From CAIKOD01 sp035543455 (lineage in GTDB: Archaea > Halobacteriota > Methanomicrobia > Methanomicrobiales > Methanospirillaceae), in contig DATKKE010000052.1 in the NCBI GenBank assembly GCA_035543455.1, forward strand, positions 1 to 21,229: DNA of 21,229 bases. Reading direction: 5' to 3'. This document shows positions 6,550 through 13,668 of the stretch, one piece after another (the first letter of the stretch is position 1; the number at the start of each line of letters is the position of its first letter). The notes below the pieces were generated by a model. That model did no database searches. It was not told the DNA's origin and was given only the letters and a program-made list of their open reading frames with translations. Made by a program: the position numbers and the translations under genes.

Positions 6550-8851
6550 TGACATTGTCAGCGTATTGCAGACCTCACCTGATTTTTCAGGAAAGATTGC
6601 ACATGTCCGGGTGATCCCTGAACAGAACGCAGTATTCCGGACATGTTCGAAACCTTTTCCGCCGCCGATAGAGGATTACCTCAGACAGAGAGACCTGAAG
6701 TTATACAGCCACCAGTGCGAGGCTGTTGAACTAATCCGGGATAAAAAAGATATAATTGTCACCACATCAACAGCATCCGGAAAAACCCTTGCGTTTAATC
6801 TTCCCGTTTTTGAACTACTTCATAATAATCCCCAGGCCTCTGCATTGTACCTGTACCCCACGAAAGCTCTATCCCACGATCAGCTGAAAACCCTTCAGGA
6901 GATGGAGAGAATGACCGGAATCGACGTGTATCCATCTGTTTATGACGGTGATACACCGAGGGAGAGACGGGTTATTATCAGGACCCGCTCGCGTATCGTA
7001 ATCTCAAATCCCCACGAGCTCCACTGCCTGCTCCCCTGGCACCACCAGTGGGCTTCGTTTTACCGGAACCTCGCTGTCGTCGTTATTGATGAAGCACACC
7101 AGTACCGCGGAGTATTTGGTTCAAATATGGCATTCCTGATCAGGAGGCTTCGGCGTATCTGCAGATATTATGGAAAAGATCCCATTTTTATCCTGTCATC
7201 AGGTACGATCGCGAATCCTGTCGCATTTTCAGAAAAGCTTACAGGAAAACCGGTAACATGTGTATCAGCCGACGGATCCCCCCACGGGAAGAAACAGTTT
7301 ATCCTTTATAATCCATTTTTGCGCGGCTCCACAGAAGGAGCGTCCTATAAGGAAAGCGGAAAAATCCTGAAGGCATGCCTCGATGCCCGAATAAACACGT
7401 TGTGCTTTACCGGATCGCGCAAGATGACAGAGATCATCACGCTCATGGTCAGGGACAGCATCCTCAGGGACCGTAAAGGAGATCCCGCCCTTGTGTCGGC
7501 GTACCGGGCAGGGTATCTCCCCGAGGAACGGAGGGCTATCGAAAATCGCATGAAAACGGGAGATCTTAAGGGGATCGTTTCTACCAATGCCCTCGAACTT
7601 GGTGTCGACATCGGTTTTCTTGACGGGGTAATTATGACGGGATTTCCGGGAACAATTATATCCACCTGGCAGCAGGCCGGACGGGCCGGAAGGTCCTCCG
7701 GCGATTCCCTTGCTGTTCTGGTGGCCAATCCCGACCCTCTCGACCAGTATTTCATGAACCATCCCGAGATTTTTTTCAGTTCGACCCACGAACGCGCCAT
7801 AATAGACCTGAATAATCCCTACATTCTTTCCGGCCAGGTGCTTTGTGCTTCGGCTGAAATCCCGGTCAAACCTGAAACCGACCGTGAATATTTTGGTCAC
7901 GACCTTGATAGCCTGCTTGCTTCATTATCCCGTGAGCACCTGGTCAGCAGGACACAACGCGGCTGGATTTATTCGGGGACACGGAGGCCGGCCGAACTGA
8001 CAAGCCTCTCCAATATCAACTCCGACCTGTTTAAAATCATCCTTGACGGAAGGACCATCGAAACGATGGACCGGTCCCAGGCGTTCAGGGAAGGGCATAC
8101 CGGTGCGATATTGTACCACCAGGGAGAGAAATACCTGGTCAGGTCGCTTGACCTTGAGCGAAAGATAATCAGGATAGAACATACGGATCTCGATTATCAC
8201 ACCAAAACGATCCAGTCGGTGACTGTCGAAATTATTTCTGAAATCCAGAGCAGGCAGATCGGCGGGTGCAAACTGTCGTTCGGGGATGTCCTTGTGACCG
8301 AACAGGTCAATGCGTACAGGATTGTCAGGTACGACACCATCATCAGCGTCGAACCCCTCGAACTGCCGCCATTACGATTCCGGACCAAAGCCTTATGGTT
8401 CCGGATTCCTGAAGAAACCTGTCTCGGGTTACAATCCGAGAACCTGGACTGCGGAGGAAGCCTGCACGGCGCAGAACATGCGATTATTGCCATGATGCCG
8501 TTCTATGTCATGTGCGACCGCAGGGATATCGGAGGTTTTTCAAGTCCTGTTTTCCCGGGAAACGGAGATCCAACGGTCCTTATCTACGATGCATATGAGG
8601 GGGGCATAGGGCTTTGTGAAAACGCCTACAATCTGTTCGAAACCATTGCGGCCACAACATACGACCTCGTCCATACCTGTGGATGCGAGACGGGATGCCC
8701 TTCCTGCATATATTCACCAAAATGCGGAAGTGACAATAAGCCACTGGACAAGAGAGGCACAATTCTTGTGCTTGGAGATATTTGTGATTCCGGACCTCCA
8801 AGTACGATTCCCGGAAAGCCGGGGTCGGGTACGTCCGTTATGTCTGAATAA
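6539..8851 (+). CDS. mrfA: DExH-box helicase of the MrfA/YprA (Hrq1-like) family with C-terminal Cys cluster
   Basis: About 770 residues from the ATG at 6539, preceded by a GGTGGGGGCGG ribosome site; a frame start at 6500 is possible but less likely. Superfamily 2 motifs are present: Q-like LYSHQCEA, motif I TASGKT (about 78-83), motif II DEAH (184-187), SSGTI (motif III-like), TNALELGVDIG, and motif VI QQAGRAGRSSG (378-388). The C-terminal DUF1998-type region ends in a cysteine cluster, C714, C716, C720, C723 and C729, which matches the metal-binding site of MrfA/YprA. The protein should unwind or translocate on damaged DNA for the MrfB nuclease. The overlap with mrfB implies coupled synthesis. 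Length and domain order are normal for the family. Confidence 0.93.
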   Translation: MGVNDIVSVLQTSPDFSGKIAHVRVIPEQNAVFRTCSKPFPPPIEDYLRQRDLKLYSHQCEAVELIRDKKDIIVTTSTASGKTLAFNLPVFELLHNNPQASALYLYPTKALSHDQLKTLQEMERMTGIDVYPSVYDGDTPRERRVIIRTRSRIVISNPHELHCLLPWHHQWASFYRNLAVVVIDEAHQYRGVFGSNMAFLIRRLRRICRYYGKDPIFILSSGTIANPVAFSEKLTGKPVTCVSADGSPHGKKQFILYNPFLRGSTEGASYKESGKILKACLDARINTLCFTGSRKMTEIITLMVRDSILRDRKGDPALVSAYRAGYLPEERRAIENRMKTGDLKGIVSTNALELGVDIGFLDGVIMTGFPGTIISTWQQAGRAGRSSGDSLAVLVANPDPLDQYFMNHPEIFFSSTHERAIIDLNNPYILSGQVLCASAEIPVKPETDREYFGHDLDSLLASLSREHLVSRTQRGWIYSGTRRPAELTSLSNINSDLFKIILDGRTIETMDRSQAFREGHTGAILYHQGEKYLVRSLDLERKIIRIEHTDLDYHTKTIQSVTVEIISEIQSRQIGGCKLSFGDVLVTEQVNAYRIVRYDTIISVEPLELPPLRFRTKALWFRIPEETCLGLQSENLDCGGSLHGAEHAIIAMMPFYVMCDRRDIGGFSSPVFPGNGDPTVLIYDAYEGGIGLCENAYNLFETIAATTYDLVHTCGCETGCPSCIYSPKCGSDNKPLDKRGTILVLGDICDSGPPSTIPGKPGSGTSVMSE

Positions 8852-8858
8852 ATCTTAA

Positions 8859-8866
8859 TTTTTTCA
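8859..8866 (+). terminator. T-rich termination site after mrfA
   Basis: A run of six T within AATTTTTTC begins 7 nt after the mrfA stop codon, in an 88-nt gap between convergent genes. Archaeal RNA polymerase terminates at U-runs without needing a hairpin. No strong stem was seen. Confidence 0.45.
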
Positions 8867-8910
8867 TATGATGTAATCCAGCTCTGGCTGATTTTTCAAT
8901 CCCGGAACAT

Positions 8911-8926
8911 GAAAAATAAAAAATAT
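8911..8926 (-). terminator. T-rich termination site after the encapsulin gene
   Basis: On the minus strand the sequence downstream of the encapsulin stop reads as an A/T tract with two T-runs (TATTTTTTATTTTTC), a plausible intrinsic archaeal terminator for the encapsulin operon. It faces the mrfA terminator in the same short gap. Confidence 0.4.
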
Positions 8927-8939
8927 TTGGGTATCCGGT

Positions 8940-9722
8940 TCACTTAAGAACGCAGATCATTTTTGGTGCCCGTATCATCAGGGCAAGGCTTTCCGTCAGT
9001 GAAAATTCCAGCGAATCGAGTGTAGGTCCGATGTACCCGGTCTTTAAGTCCTGGCCGATAACGATCGACCCATACTGTTTTCCGGAAGCGATTAACACGC
9101 CGCCATCTTCAAGCACCGGGGTTTTGGTTACGCCGTCCCCGACGATTGCCTGCAGATGTTCAAGTTCTGTACCGCCCTGGGGATATCTCCTGAGCAGCAG
9201 GTTATACCGTGCCGGCGCAAGCGCAAGGGAATACGGCCCGTGAAACCCTTCTCCGTCAAGGTGTGTCACAGCCTTGATCAGGTCATCGGCAGCCTTACCA
9301 ATGGTATTCCACGACGAGAGGGAGACACTGCCCGAGCCCTTTGTATTGAGAAGACCCTGTACTTGTCCTGCTCCCTTAAAGATGATGGTATCCTCTTCTT
9401 TCGCACACTGGATTGCGGCCATTGCAACCTTTTCCCAGTTTTGCGGCAGATTATCCCGCTCAAAGGCGGCAATATCCCGCTTTCCGAGGGTGAAACTTCC
9501 TGTAACTGATACCAGCGGGAGCATTCCGCTTATTCCAAACCCGCCCTTTTCATTGTCACTGAGGGGTACTGCCTTTAAACCGAAACCAAACGGCCCTTCA
9601 ATCCCTAACAGTTTCCGCCCCGACAGGATACTTTTCGCCGTTTCTGTGACGACGTTATCGATGGTATTCCAGGTACTTTCTGCGATCGGTGCCTCTTCCC
9701 TTCCGAGATAATGATGTGACAT
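8940..9722 (-). CDS. enc: Family 1 encapsulin shell protein (HK97-fold nanocompartment)
   Basis: 260 residues, close to the about 264-265 of the Thermotoga T=1 encapsulin. The sequence matches the linocin/encapsulin family (PF04454) end to end: an N-terminal helix region (REEAPIAESTWNTIDN) that forms the cargo-binding pocket, the E-loop region around LPLVSVTGSFTLGKRDI, the long P-domain/A-domain part, and a C-terminal ESLALMIRAPKMICVLK. It should self-assemble into an icosahedral protein shell in the cytoplasm; 60 subunits is expected for this length, but assembly size is inference. A very strong GGAGGAGG ribosome site (9736-9729) precedes the ATG, fitting high shell expression. It lies 16 nt downstream of its ferritin-like cargo gene. 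Unlike the Pyrococcus protein, ferritin and shell are not fused here. Confidence 0.95.
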   Translation of the reverse strand: MSHHYLGREEAPIAESTWNTIDNVVTETAKSILSGRKLLGIEGPFGFGLKAVPLSDNEKGGFGISGMLPLVSVTGSFTLGKRDIAAFERDNLPQNWEKVAMAAIQCAKEEDTIIFKGAGQVQGLLNTKGSGSVSLSSWNTIGKAADDLIKAVTHLDGEGFHGPYSLALAPARYNLLLRRYPQGGTELEHLQAIVGDGVTKTPVLEDGGVLIASGKQYGSIVIGQDLKTGYIGPTLDSLEFSLTESLALMIRAPKMICVLK

Positions 9723-9738
9723 GACGAACCTCCTCCAT

Positions 9739-10113
9739 TCACTCCTTTAATGAACCAACGGTCATCCCACCGGTGGGTGATTGTCCTGGTCCGGCAACAC
9801 CCTGGGATTTCTGTCCGAGGCCCGCAATTTTCTGTTCCACTTCCACGGCACCCTGCGCATATAATTCTTTTTCTCCAGGTGCCAGTTCGAACAGAAGCCT
9901 CTGGAATTCCCCCGCATGAACACGTTCCTCATCGGCAATATCAAGGAGCACCTCCCGGGCAAGTTCGTTTTCAATCGATTCGGCGAGCTGGGTATAAACC
10001 TGGACAGCTTCAAATTCATCCGCTATCATAAGCCGGATGGCCCTCACGAGCTCGTTATGAGTGAGGATCCTGTCACTCGCCTTGACGGTAAATGCAGTTG
10101 CAAAATCTGGCAT
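9739..10113 (-). CDS. Encapsulated ferritin-like protein with C-terminal targeting peptide
   Basis: 124 residues. Two helices carry ferritin-type metal ligands: E33 in ADEFEAVQVYTQLA and E63/H66 (ExxH) in DEERVHAGEF. With only one such half-site, the active ferroxidase centre would form between two subunits, as in known encapsulated ferritins. The fold region resembles the ferritin-like domain fused to the Pyrococcus encapsulin (same E...EExxHxGEF spacing). From about residue 97 the chain becomes a G/Q/S/P-rich linker ending in MTVGSLKE (117-124), which closely matches the encapsulin cargo-loading consensus (L/T)(T/G)(V/I)GSL(R/K). It should oxidise Fe(II) and store iron inside the shell. The ATG is preceded by TGAGGAAAC. 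First gene of the operon. Confidence 0.93.
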   Translation of the reverse strand: MPDFATAFTVKASDRILTHNELVRAIRLMIADEFEAVQVYTQLAESIENELAREVLLDIADEERVHAGEFQRLLFELAPGEKELYAQGAVEVEQKIAGLGQKSQGVAGPGQSPTGGMTVGSLKE

Positions 10114-10180
10114 AATGTTTCCTCAGTTTCTAAAATTCACTACCTGGATCAGAATCCCAGTGATTGCTAACTCTCTGTAT

Positions 10181-10190
10181 TAATATAAAT
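10181..10190 (-). promoter_or_regulatory. TATA box of the ferritin-encapsulin operon
   Basis: ATTTATATTA on the minus strand is a good archaeal TATA element. Transcription would start about 25 nt further on (near 10155), giving a leader of about 40 nt ahead of the cargo ATG at 10113. An imperfect inverted repeat (CTGGAT / ATCCCAG, plus strand 10144-10160) lies at the expected start site and could be an operator; that part is speculative. Confidence 0.6.
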
Positions 10191-10482
10191 ATCTTGTCAA
10201 GGTTCGAGGAAGAAGATCGGGAAACGACGGAAATTGAAACCGGCCAGGGGTTAACGGCTTGCAGGACATTGCCTGCATGGTACTTCCTGCAAATAGTACG
10301 GTTGCATGAACAATGAAGCGGAAGATAATTTTTCAGATATCTTGCTATCCTGACCGGGGACGCCTCAGCGGCGGGGCTGGCGGAGTGTCTGAATACAAAA
10401 ATATTGTCGATGAATTGAGAAGATATTGGAATTTATTAATTTCAGGGTATCAACCGAGCCATAAGCAAATGAACCTTCCGAG
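10191..10482. other. Non-coding stretch between ribL and the encapsulin operon, with an inverted repeat
   Basis: Together with the promoter region this makes a gene-free gap of 369 nt. It contains a perfect 8-bp inverted repeat, TTGCAGGA at 10259-10266 and TCCTGCAA at 10285-10292, separated by 18 nt that include GGTACT, partly complementary to AGTAC just beyond the repeat. The plus-strand open frame starting at 10313 has no ribosome site or family resemblance and runs antisense into ribL, so I do not call it a gene. No tRNA or recognisable small RNA was found. Confidence 0.5.
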
Positions 10483-10932
10483 TCAGGATTCTTCACGATC
10501 CTCTTCCGGTTCACACCCCGCTCTCTTTAATATTTCAGCGACTATCAGGCGTGAGCTGCAGAACTGGTCTTCGGTATAGGTTCCAATTCGTACCACATCT
10601 GCATTCAGGTGGTGATCGGCAAGATCCCGTTTCAGCCGTTCGACATCAAAATGCTGGTTATAGCCGATAGTGATGATATCAGGGTTTATCTCCCGTATCG
10701 GGCGGAACATATCCTGAAGGTCGCCCAGCACCGCGTGGTCTACGGGTTTTAAGGATGCTACAATGTTCCTCCGCTGATCCTCGTGTATCACCGGTCTCGG
10801 TTTATGCCTGACATTCGCGTCCCTGGCGACAATGACAAAGAGCTCGTCCCCAAGGTTTTTCGATTCCCGGAGATAGAAGAGATGTCCCGGGTGAATGATA
10901 TCAAACGTACCGGTTGCAACGACCCTTGTCAT
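10483..10932 (-). CDS. ribL: Archaeal FAD synthase (FMN adenylyltransferase)
   Basis: 149 residues. Nucleotidyltransferase that joins FMN and ATP (or CTP) to make FAD or its analogue; archaeal RibL replaces the bifunctional bacterial RibF. Visible motifs are the N-terminal GTFDIIHPGH (HxGH with H14 and H17), the central KPVDHAVLGDL, and CSSRL (125-129), equivalent to the S-S-R/K nucleotide-binding motif. The ARDANVRHKPRP segment and the overall sequence match RibL better than glycerol-3-phosphate cytidylyltransferase, a close relative that could otherwise be confused with it. The start codon overlaps the end of the JAMM gene by 4 nt (ATGA), so the two are co-translated. Confidence 0.9.
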   Translation of the reverse strand: MTRVVATGTFDIIHPGHLFYLRESKNLGDELFVIVARDANVRHKPRPVIHEDQRRNIVASLKPVDHAVLGDLQDMFRPIREINPDIITIGYNQHFDVERLKRDLADHHLNADVVRIGTYTEDQFCSSRLIVAEILKRAGCEPEEDREES

Positions 10933-11300
10933 GGCACTACCTCTATCGCGGCCAGCGTCCCGTCTGTGTGAAAACAGCGCCAGTCATCTTTTCCATAAGG
11001 ATACCCGATAATAAAATGATATCTTCCGATCATCGGGAAAAAACTCAGATCTGCCTCTGAAGGCCGTATTGCACCGCTTGGGTGACTGTGCGCACTTCCC
11101 GCGACATGAGGGTCGAGCGGCATCATGTCGTAATGAAGGCTGGCACTGGTCTCCCCGGTTGTCGTGCCGGGAAGCAGGTTCAGTTCTTCTATGATCCCTT
11201 CTTTTTCGATAAGAACCCCGACAAATTCCAAGGGATGGTTTGCGCTTGCGACCTGGCACATCAGGTCTATCAGGAGCCGGCGAACCCCGCGGATTTGCAT
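10929..11300 (-). CDS. JAMM/MPN+ metalloprotease-like protein
   Basis: 123 residues. The full JAMM zinc signature is present: E25 in HPLEFVGVL, then H71-S-H73-P-S-G...P-S81-x-x-D84. Archaeal JAMM proteins include desampylases that cut ubiquitin-like SAMP proteins from targets; small single-domain forms like this one may also act on thiocarboxylated sulfur carriers. Either activity is inference. It is the first gene of a two-gene unit with ribL. A TATA-like GATATATTGA (minus strand 11327-11318, TCAATATATC) lies about 22 nt upstream of the ATG, which suggests a leaderless or near-leaderless transcript. Confidence 0.88.
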   Translation of the reverse strand: MQIRGVRRLLIDLMCQVASANHPLEFVGVLIEKEGIIEELNLLPGTTTGETSASLHYDMMPLDPHVAGSAHSHPSGAIRPSEADLSFFPMIGRYHFIIGYPYGKDDWRCFHTDGTLAAIEVVP

Positions 11301-11365
11301 CAGAGTACTATTTGTCTGATATATTGATTAAAGTTAGAGGAACATGATCTCCATCCGGGAAGGAT

Positions 11366-11647
11366 CTATTTTTTCCCGAGAATTTTTATGAGGTGATACC
11401 CGAACTGTGTCCTGACGGGCCCTACGACCTGGCCCTCTGTACCTTCGAATGCCGCTTTTTCAAATTCCGGGACCATCTGCCCTTTCCCAAACCAGCCCAG
11501 GTCCCCGCAGTTCTTCCCAGACGGGCAGGAAGAATAATTCTTGGCCAGTTCATCAAAGCTCTCGCCATTATTCAGCTTCTTGAGCAAATCCCTTGCCTGG
11601 GCTTCAGATTTGACAAGGATGTGTGATGCATGGACCTGTCGTACCAT
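11366..11647 (-). CDS. Small parvulin-type peptidyl-prolyl cis-trans isomerase (PpiC family)
   Basis: 93 residues, the size of E. coli PpiC. The rotamase domain fills the protein: VHASHILVKSEAQA at the start, SFDELAKNYSSCPSG in the middle, GDLGWFGKGQMVPEFEKAAF, and a C-terminal VRTQFGYHLIKI with the conserved catalytic-site residues. There is no signal peptide or anchor, so it should act in the cytosol, catalysing prolyl isomerisation during folding. It stands alone, 65 nt downstream of the JAMM gene start on the same strand. A near-palindrome, GTACCATGCATAGTAC (11641-11656), covers the start codon. Confidence 0.95.
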   Translation of the reverse strand: MVRQVHASHILVKSEAQARDLLKKLNNGESFDELAKNYSSCPSGKNCGDLGWFGKGQMVPEFEKAAFEGTEGQVVGPVRTQFGYHLIKILGKK

Positions 11648-11792
11648 GCATAGTACTCAGATCAGGAGTCATGAAAAAGGTATCCGCGGGGATCGATCAT
11701 CCCTTTTTCCTTGAATTTTTTGATCTTCAGTGAAATCCGGTGTAATCTCTAAGTCCTGATATTGCAGATAATTCTCTGTTCATCCCTGTTGA

Positions 11793-13205
11793 TCAGAATT
11801 CCCCGTCCTGCTCGAAACTTCTCCCGAACCGAATGGCGAGCTCGGCCTTGTAGAGTTCCTTCCCAAGGTATGCCGCATGATCGAGCAGCGAAATATCACC
11901 GGCCTCAAGTATTGCAGAAAATACATCAACCCATGAACGTCCTTTTATTGCCCTGCCATGTACTGCTGCAACAATTGAATTCCCCTCGATACCGATCCTG
12001 AAATTGCCGCAGGGATCATAGACCAGGTCTTCCCGGCACGGTCCGGCCTCTGTTACGGATGAGTACGTGAGAGGGGGTTCTCTTCTTCTCCGTTTTTCCT
12101 TGATAACGAGCAGGTCGATCCCGAGATCTTTCGGATAGGGGCGATCTCCAGACAGGACCATCATCTCTGTCGCCCTTCGCATTTCGCTGATTGACCCTTT
12201 CGTCTTATCGGAATGTTCGCTTGTGTATAGTACCGAGCAGTTCAGTTCGGCTGCCATCGCCGCAAGCAGGCAATTCATCCCGATTGAATCTGCATCCATC
12301 AGTTCGACAACGTTCCCGGCACCAAAAAAAATGGGATAATTGCTTACGGCAAACTGGCCGAGAGACCGGACAAGTCCCGAACCTGCCGGTTTCAGTACGG
12401 GGTCGGCAATGATGCATGAAATTCCTGCATCCTCGGCCTTGCGGATATTTTCCGGAAGATCCGAAACACAGGGGACAATAACTGCAACCGCGCCAGAATC
12501 TGCGACATCCCTGCCCACAAGAGGGATGTTTCCATCGTGAAGACTGAGAATAATATCCGCCCTGAAGAGGCCGGCAGCAATGAGCGCCGGGTCCTGGGTG
12601 TCGATGGCCAGGGGGCCGTCACAAACCGCTACTTCCTCGAAACAACGTATTACATCGGCCTCGCAGGCATCGAATCCAAATCCGAGATCAACAATATCCG
12701 CCCCGGAGCAGAACGCCCCGTCAACGGCGGATCTGAGGTCCTGGACCCGGTGAGCATCCATAATTTCTGCGAGCACTTTCATCCGGGAATTTTCCCCGAT
12801 TTTCACTCCACGGATGTTATATGCGAATCCAGCGGACTCTTCCCGGGAAATAACGTTCCGTACGGCTTCCTCCCGCCGTTTGTTCGATATAAATTCGTCG
12901 GCCGGAACGGTCCGGGACAATGGGATCCGATCAATTTCGGAAAGTATCTGTTCAAGATCGGCTGCATGTCTCGGCCCTTTATAAACGGGCACTCCGGTCG
13001 TTGTTTCGACCGAATCAAACGATGCAGTCACCATTCCGGATACCAGTACCATGTCATAGGTGCCCTGGTTTACCAGGTATTCGAGCTGGTGGGGTGTGAG
13101 GAGGGACGCGACCTCCCCGGTCACGATAACATCGGCATCAATCCCCCGCGCTGCATGCCGCACGATGTCATAGGTAAGGGAACCCGTTGGGAGGAGAATA
13201 CGCAT
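11793..13205 (-). CDS. Dihydropteroate-synthase-like protein (methanogen type)
   Basis: 470 residues. The N-terminal about 110 residues (MRILLPTGSLTYDIVRHAA...) are a separate domain typical of this archaeal family (TIGR00284/DUF6513-type). From about 150 to 400 a TIM-barrel with DHPS-like strands follows: ADIVDLGFGF, GPLAIDTQDPALI, ADIILSLHDGN and CIIADPVLKPAGSG. The family occurs in methanogens, which make tetrahydromethanopterin rather than folate, so a role in pterin metabolism is plausible but its reaction is not established. The C-terminal about 70 residues may form a further small domain. It is transcribed alone, from a TATA box 23 nt upstream of the ATG. Confidence 0.87.
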   Translation of the reverse strand: MRILLPTGSLTYDIVRHAARGIDADVIVTGEVASLLTPHQLEYLVNQGTYDMVLVSGMVTASFDSVETTTGVPVYKGPRHAADLEQILSEIDRIPLSRTVPADEFISNKRREEAVRNVISREESAGFAYNIRGVKIGENSRMKVLAEIMDAHRVQDLRSAVDGAFCSGADIVDLGFGFDACEADVIRCFEEVAVCDGPLAIDTQDPALIAAGLFRADIILSLHDGNIPLVGRDVADSGAVAVIVPCVSDLPENIRKAEDAGISCIIADPVLKPAGSGLVRSLGQFAVSNYPIFFGAGNVVELMDADSIGMNCLLAAMAAELNCSVLYTSEHSDKTKGSISEMRRATEMMVLSGDRPYPKDLGIDLLVIKEKRRRREPPLTYSSVTEAGPCREDLVYDPCGNFRIGIEGNSIVAAVHGRAIKGRSWVDVFSAILEAGDISLLDHAAYLGKELYKAELAIRFGRSFEQDGEF

Positions 13206-13222
13206 AAGTTCCCTAGGGATCT

Positions 13223-13233
13223 CTATAATAAAA
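13223..13233 (-). promoter_or_regulatory. TATA box of the DHPS-like gene (leaderless arrangement)
   Basis: TTTTATTATAG on the minus strand, centred about 23 nt upstream of the ATG at 13205. This spacing puts the transcription start at or next to the start codon, so the mRNA is probably leaderless; consistent with this, there is no GGTG/GGAGG element ahead of the ATG. The palindrome CCCTAGGG (13211-13218) lies between them. Confidence 0.5.
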
Positions 13234-13257
13234 GGTTATGGGGCTCGTTTTATTGTT

Positions 13258-13271
13258 CCCGACAGGTCGGG
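13258..13271. repeat. Short inverted repeat between the HTH regulator and the DHPS-like gene
   Basis: CCCGACAGGTCGGG is a perfect 6-bp dyad with a 2-nt centre. It lies in the 157-nt gap downstream of the regulator operon and upstream of the DHPS-like promoter, so it could be a terminator stem or an operator. No T-run follows directly. Confidence 0.35.
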
Positions 13272-13362
13272 GGAATGCTGCCTCGCTGAAACAACGACCT
13301 GAAATGACAGGGCCGTGAATAACGAAAAACCCTGTGAAAATAGCCGTGCTGAATGAGCACCT

Positions 13363-13668
13363 TCAGGATTTTTTCATGGCACATTTACAGATATCACAAA
13401 TGGTGATCGACTCGTCTCCTGTTGTGACCGCCAGTGCCCAGCGATCGATCAGGAGATCAAGGTCGGTGCATAGTGTTATCTCTGCACCGCGTTTTCTGCT
13501 TATGTACTGCGATACGGCAGCACGTGTTACACCGAGGTGGCGGGCAGCATCGCTCTGGCTCATACCTTTGTTGTTGACAAGGCGGGAAACCATCTCGGCC
13601 CTGATGCCCGGGAGATATTCCCGGGCTACTGACTCACATTTCATTATATTGCATGGGCTTGCGCTCAT
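13363..13668 (-). CDS. Helix-turn-helix regulator with C-terminal cysteine cluster
   Basis: 101 residues. The helix-turn-helix region is at about 24-60 (RLVNNKGMSQSDAARHLGVTRAAVSQYI form, Xre/LysR-like HTH_3 geometry). Cysteines occur at 6, 11, 67, 91, 94 and 96, the last three forming CDICKC near the end. This fits the archaeal COG2522-type predicted transcriptional regulators, whose Cys residues may bind zinc or an Fe-S cluster; metal or redox sensing is inference. The ATG overlaps the stop of the upstream winged-helix gene by 4 nt, so both are made from one transcript. The target genes are unknown. Confidence 0.85.
   Translation of the reverse strand: MSASPCNIMKCESVAREYLPGIRAEMVSRLVNNKGMSQSDAARHLGVTRAAVSQYISRKRGAEITLCTDLDLLIDRWALAVTTGDESITICDICKCAMKKS

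Noticed and set aside
7265..7900. 211-codon minus-strand open frame
   Set aside because: Antisense within the mrfA helicase gene, whose motifs are intact on the plus strand.
10300..10355. Possible C/D-box small RNA (ATGAA...CTGA spacing)
   Set aside because: The C-box match is poor and no D'/C' pair or guide segment is evident.
10313..10579. 88-codon plus-strand frame near the encapsulin operon
   Set aside because: No ribosome site or family match, and its second half is antisense to ribL; treated as non-coding.
10929..11300. RadC-type DNA repair protein as an alternative for the JAMM gene
   Set aside because: RadC has the HNHPSG motif and an N-terminal HhH region; this protein has HSHPSG...PSxxD and lacks the extra domain.
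12537..13289. 250-codon plus-strand open frame
   Set aside because: Antisense to the DHPS-like gene; no ribosome site, no recognisable domain.
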